From Firmicutes bacterium CAG:475 (GTDB lineage Bacteria > Bacillota > Clostridia > Christensenellales > CAG-917): DNA of 16,164 nt. The notes beneath the pieces are model-generated. The model had not been told where the DNA came from and did no database searches. It was given only the letters and a program-made list of their open reading frames with translations. Below, in pieces: positions 13,665 through 16,164 of the stretch. The DNA lies in assembly GCA_000434435.1 (NCBI GenBank), contig FR895514.1, positions 1 through 16,164 on the forward strand, read 5' to 3'. The position numbers and the translations under genes are program-made. Position 1 is the stretch's first letter, and every line of letters begins with the position of its first letter.

Positions 13665-15200
13665 ATGAAAAGAAGAGGTTTGCTCACATTTTGTTTGGCT
13701 CTTTGCCTTGCAATCACCGTGCTTTGTGCGGTGATTTTGGTTGCGTGCAATTCAATCTACACAAGTCATCCCCACACCTCCGAGCCGCAACGCGCAACCT
13801 CTTTCGTGCGCATCGACGTCAATCCGTCCGTTGAGCTTGTGCTCGATCAAAACGACGTCGTCATGAGTGCGTACGGTGCAAACCGCGACGGCAAAGTCTT
13901 GCTGTTTGAAGAAAGCGGAATCGTCGGTGCAGAACTTGACGTTGCGCTCGGCAACATTGCATCTTGCGCCGTCCGCTACGGCTACGTCAAGGACGATGCC
14001 AACGTATCCGTCGAGGTCGTATCCGAAAAAGCCGACGACGTTTTTGAAAAAATAAGCAAAAAATTCACTTCCGCCGTGGAAAACGCGGACGAATCCATTT
14101 CCGTTTACATTTCAAACTCGTGCGACTTCGTGCTTGAAAACGAGCTCGAAACGTTGAAGGCGCAACATCCCGAAAATCAAGCGATACAAAATCTCGACAT
14201 TGCAACTTATCGTCTTGTGCAAAAAGCCGTCGAAAACGGACTTGCTTTGGACGAGGCGTTGAGCAAAACCACGCAGGATCTCATAACCAAAGCAAACGAG
14301 TTGCAATCCGACCTCACGCAAAAATTCGACGACACATACAAGGACGCGACCAACCGCGCGCAATTCGTTTTCGACAGCGCAACGCAAACAATCGAAAACG
14401 CCGTGTGCGTGCAATATTTCTACAACAAGCTGGCGGATGCGTTCGCGCAATCCCCCATCGGCAGTATCCCGGTGGCAAAACAAACTTTGGCGGCTGCTAA
14501 ATTGGCAGTGGCAAGCACAAGCAAACTGTCGCTTGAATTTTACCGTTCCTGCCAAAACGCTCTTATTGCAAACCCCGTCTACTCACTCTCGGCAAACGAC
14601 GTCGAAGCGATGGCTTCACTGCCCGTTGACGTTGCAGATTCTCTCGTCAAAGATTATATGCAAGATGGCAAAATCGTGATTGACAAAGACGAACTCAACA
14701 GCCTTTTCAACACTTCGTACAGAAACTGCGACGACAGAACGGATTTTGCCAAAGCCTATCAAACCGCTCTGAACTATTTTACAAACTTTGCAACGTATGA
14801 CAAAGACGATTATTCTTTGGCAACCAAAACTGCTCTGACGGTTGCCGAACACGTGAAAACGTCCCTCGAAAAAGCGCAAGCGTTGCTCGGTTCGTTCTCG
14901 TCTTTCTCGTTCGACTTGGAAAACTTCATCTCCGACTACACCGCCGACGTTGACTACACAAGCTCGCAAGCGGTGCAAAACGCAATAAACTATCTGCAAG
15001 AAAAATGCGATGAAGCAACCGCCGATATAGCTGCAACACAAGAAGACAAACAAGCAATACAACGCATGCTCGAACAATCCGAAGTGGTCAAAGCGTTAAG
15101 CGAAGCACGCTCCGCCCTCGACGACGCATTGGCGCAAGCCAAAACCGACGCATACAATCTTCTTCTTGCTCTAAAAGACGCAAGAAAAACAAACGATTAA
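13665..15200 (+). CDS. Lipoprotein with RsgI-like sensor domain and helical region
   Basis: This 511-residue exported protein has a lipoprotein signal (MKRRGLLTF, hydrophobic to 27, lipobox LVAC with Cys28). Residues about 47-140 match the RsgI middle domain: FVRIDVNPSVELVLDQNDVV (47-66), then NRDGKVLL (73-80), a helix with GYVKDD, and VSVEVVSEKADDVFEKI. In RsgI anti-sigma factors this domain lies outside the cell and self-cleaves at the Asn-Pro bond, here Asn53-Pro54. A motif like the RsgI tail follows (TYRLVQKAVENGLALDEALS, 181-200). The rest is Ala/Lys/Glu-rich helix with likely coiled coil at the end (430-505). There is no cytoplasmic sigma-binding domain, so this is not a complete RsgI. 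The ATG has AGGAGG 8 nt upstream. The gene is divergent from the sigma operon and ends at a strong terminator. Confidence 0.8.
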   Translation: MKRRGLLTFCLALCLAITVLCAVILVACNSIYTSHPHTSEPQRATSFVRIDVNPSVELVLDQNDVVMSAYGANRDGKVLLFEESGIVGAELDVALGNIASCAVRYGYVKDDANVSVEVVSEKADDVFEKISKKFTSAVENADESISVYISNSCDFVLENELETLKAQHPENQAIQNLDIATYRLVQKAVENGLALDEALSKTTQDLITKANELQSDLTQKFDDTYKDATNRAQFVFDSATQTIENAVCVQYFYNKLADAFAQSPIGSIPVAKQTLAAAKLAVASTSKLSLEFYRSCQNALIANPVYSLSANDVEAMASLPVDVADSLVKDYMQDGKIVIDKDELNSLFNTSYRNCDDRTDFAKAYQTALNYFTNFATYDKDDYSLATKTALTVAEHVKTSLEKAQALLGSFSSFSFDLENFISDYTADVDYTSSQAVQNAINYLQEKCDEATADIAATQEDKQAIQRMLEQSEVVKALSEARSALDDALAQAKTDAYNLLLALKDARKTND

Positions 15201-15215
15201 CTTTCAAAACGATAT

Positions 15216-15244
15216 AAAAAAGCACACCGCGGTGTGCTTTTTTT
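15216..15244. terminator. Bidirectional terminator after the RsgI-like gene
   Basis: A perfect 12-bp stem pairs AAAAAAGCACAC (15216-15227) with GTGTGCTTTTTT (15232-15243) around CGCG, with T-runs in both directions. It serves the RsgI-like gene rightwards and the convergent MGMT-like gene leftwards. Confidence 0.93.
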
Positions 15245-15267
15245 GATGCGAAATTTTTGCTTTTGTT

Positions 15268-15582
15268 TCAATCTCGATCGGGATTCCATTGATATTTTGC
15301 CAAATCGACGTAACCGTCCTCGTCAACTTCTATACCGTCGGCACGCAACAAATTTGCTTGCACTTCCGCACCGCCGAACGCAAATGCAGGAGCGCATCTT
15401 CCGAAACGATTGACCACTCTAAAACAAGGCACGTGCTTTGGATCGGGGTTGAAATGCAAAGCATACCCCACTGCGCGCGATGCCCTCGGAGAACCGCAAA
15501 GACAAGCGATTTGCCCGTAGGTTGCAACCTTGCCGTGCGGAATTTTTTTGACTTGCTCATATACGACGTCGTAAAAGCTCAT
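15268..15582 (-). CDS. MGMT-like DNA-binding protein (alkyltransferase-like)
   Basis: This 104-residue cytoplasmic protein consists only of the C-terminal DNA-binding domain of O6-methylguanine-DNA methyltransferases. Features are IPHGKVATYGQIA (14-26) with the base-flipping Tyr22, the arginine-finger segment SPRASRAVGYALHFNP (31-46), and the active-site motif, which reads PCFRV (52-56) instead of PCHRV. The acceptor Cys53 is kept but the His of the Cys-His-Glu relay is Phe. True alkyltransferase-like proteins instead replace the Cys, usually by Trp. It may be a weak methyltransferase or, more likely, a damage-recognition protein. No ribosome binding site precedes the ATG, but the N-terminus (SFYDVVYEQVKKIP) is typical of the family, so the start is credible. 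It lies 68 nt downstream of the C_GCAxxG_C_C gene on the same strand. Confidence 0.88.
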   Translation of the reverse strand: MSFYDVVYEQVKKIPHGKVATYGQIACLCGSPRASRAVGYALHFNPDPKHVPCFRVVNRFGRCAPAFAFGGAEVQANLLRADGIEVDEDGYVDLAKYQWNPDRD

Positions 15583-15650
15583 ATGTATATTATTTGCAAA
15601 ATCGACATTTTATGTTGGTATTTTCAACAGAAAAACACCGTTTTGCGTCA

Positions 15651-16112
15651 TCAAATCAACTTTCTTTCAATCAAGAAGTTTTCAAGGATTTCCGCCGCGT
15701 CACCGCACATTTTTGCGCACGGACGCGTTTTGTAATATTCGGGAGTTCGCGCTTCGGGAGTGGGATTGGTGCTTGCTCTTGCGCCAAGAATCTCACGACA
15801 TACGATTGATGCGTTGCGCTCTTTAAAACGTCTTGCAAGTTCTTGAATACGCGCATAATGCGCTGCTTTTTGTGCCTGCGCGTCTTGTTCGGTCGGATCG
15901 AAATAGCCCTCCAAAAGCCCTTCGACGATAAACATTCCGCTCACCGCTCCGCAAACTTCTCTGAGCCTTCCCATGCCGCCGCCGAAAGACGAGCAAAGGC
16001 GCATTGCCGCTTCGCCGTCAAAACCGGTGACGTCTGCAAAGGCTTTGACAACCGCTTGCGCACAACTGTATCCTGCAACAAAGTTCGATTCGGCTAATTC
16101 ACGTCTTGTCAT
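15651..16112 (-). CDS. C_GCAxxG_C_C family protein
   Basis: This 153-residue, apparently soluble protein belongs to the C_GCAxxG_C_C family, named for spaced cysteines. Visible are SCAQAVV (Cys17), LCSSFGGGMGR (Cys40), the core EVCGAVSG (Cys54, variant of GCAxxG), Cys105 (IVCREILG) and the closing PCAKMC (Cys132, Cys136). The cysteines probably bind a metal or redox cofactor. The family is common in anaerobes and sometimes sits beside redox or transport genes, but its reaction is not known to me. The start at 16112 matches the family N-terminus (AxxxFxxGYSCAQAV). No ribosome binding site is visible before the ATG. A TGTAAT about 20 nt upstream could be a -10, giving a very short leader. It may be co-transcribed with the MGMT-like gene. 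Confidence 0.88.
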   Translation of the reverse strand: MTRRELAESNFVAGYSCAQAVVKAFADVTGFDGEAAMRLCSSFGGGMGRLREVCGAVSGMFIVEGLLEGYFDPTEQDAQAQKAAHYARIQELARRFKERNASIVCREILGARASTNPTPEARTPEYYKTRPCAKMCGDAAEILENFLIERKLI

Positions 16113-16164
16113 AATACTATTTCAGTAGGGATTACAAAGTTTACCATAAATAAAATATCCCCCT

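Overview
The window looks like a chromosomal segment of a Gram-positive, Clostridia-type member of the Bacillota, probably an uncultured gut lineage. The evidence is consensus sigma-A promoters (TTGACA-17-TATAAT), GGAGG-type ribosome binding sites, a biotin ligase next to BioY, a PgcA-type phosphoglucomutase, a VanW protein, and lipoproteins with Listeria-Bacteroides repeats or an RsgI-like domain. I see no phage genes, transposase, rRNA, tRNA or CRISPR array. The lineage is inferred from gene content and style only.

Layout. Positions 1-440 hold no convincing gene but carry a terminator-like hairpin and two dispersed-repeat-like elements. From 441 to 3901 everything is on the minus strand: a DUF2804 protein, a biotin acquisition pair (birA overlapping bioY) and a ZIP metal transporter. 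From 4015 to 6633 the plus strand carries a VanW protein and a phosphoglucomutase whose strong promoter lies in the end of the VanW gene. A 12-bp hairpin terminator closes this block. From 6707 to 9258 the minus strand has a GNAT acetyltransferase and a two-gene ABC exporter with a perfect-consensus promoter. Positions 9533-12070 encode an 845-residue surface lipoprotein with its own promoter and terminator.

The most interesting part is 12273-15200. A minus-strand operon encodes an ECF sigma factor and an overlapping membrane-anchored partner that is probably its anti-sigma factor. Divergent from it is a 511-residue lipoprotein with an RsgI middle-domain motif (DVNPSVEL) followed by a long helical region. 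In ordinary RsgI proteins the cytoplasmic sigma-binding domain, membrane helix and this sensor domain are one polypeptide. Here the cytoplasmic/membrane part and the clear sensor part are separate genes around one regulatory region. The sigma gene also appears to be transcribed without a leader.

Positions 15268-16112 hold two small minus-strand genes: an MGMT-like DNA-binding protein with a PCFRV motif and a C_GCAxxG_C_C-family cysteine protein.

Several genes have clear promoters and terminators. Five (birA, vanW, the sigma factor, the MGMT-like gene and the C_GCAxxG_C_C gene) have no recognisable Shine-Dalgarno sequence.
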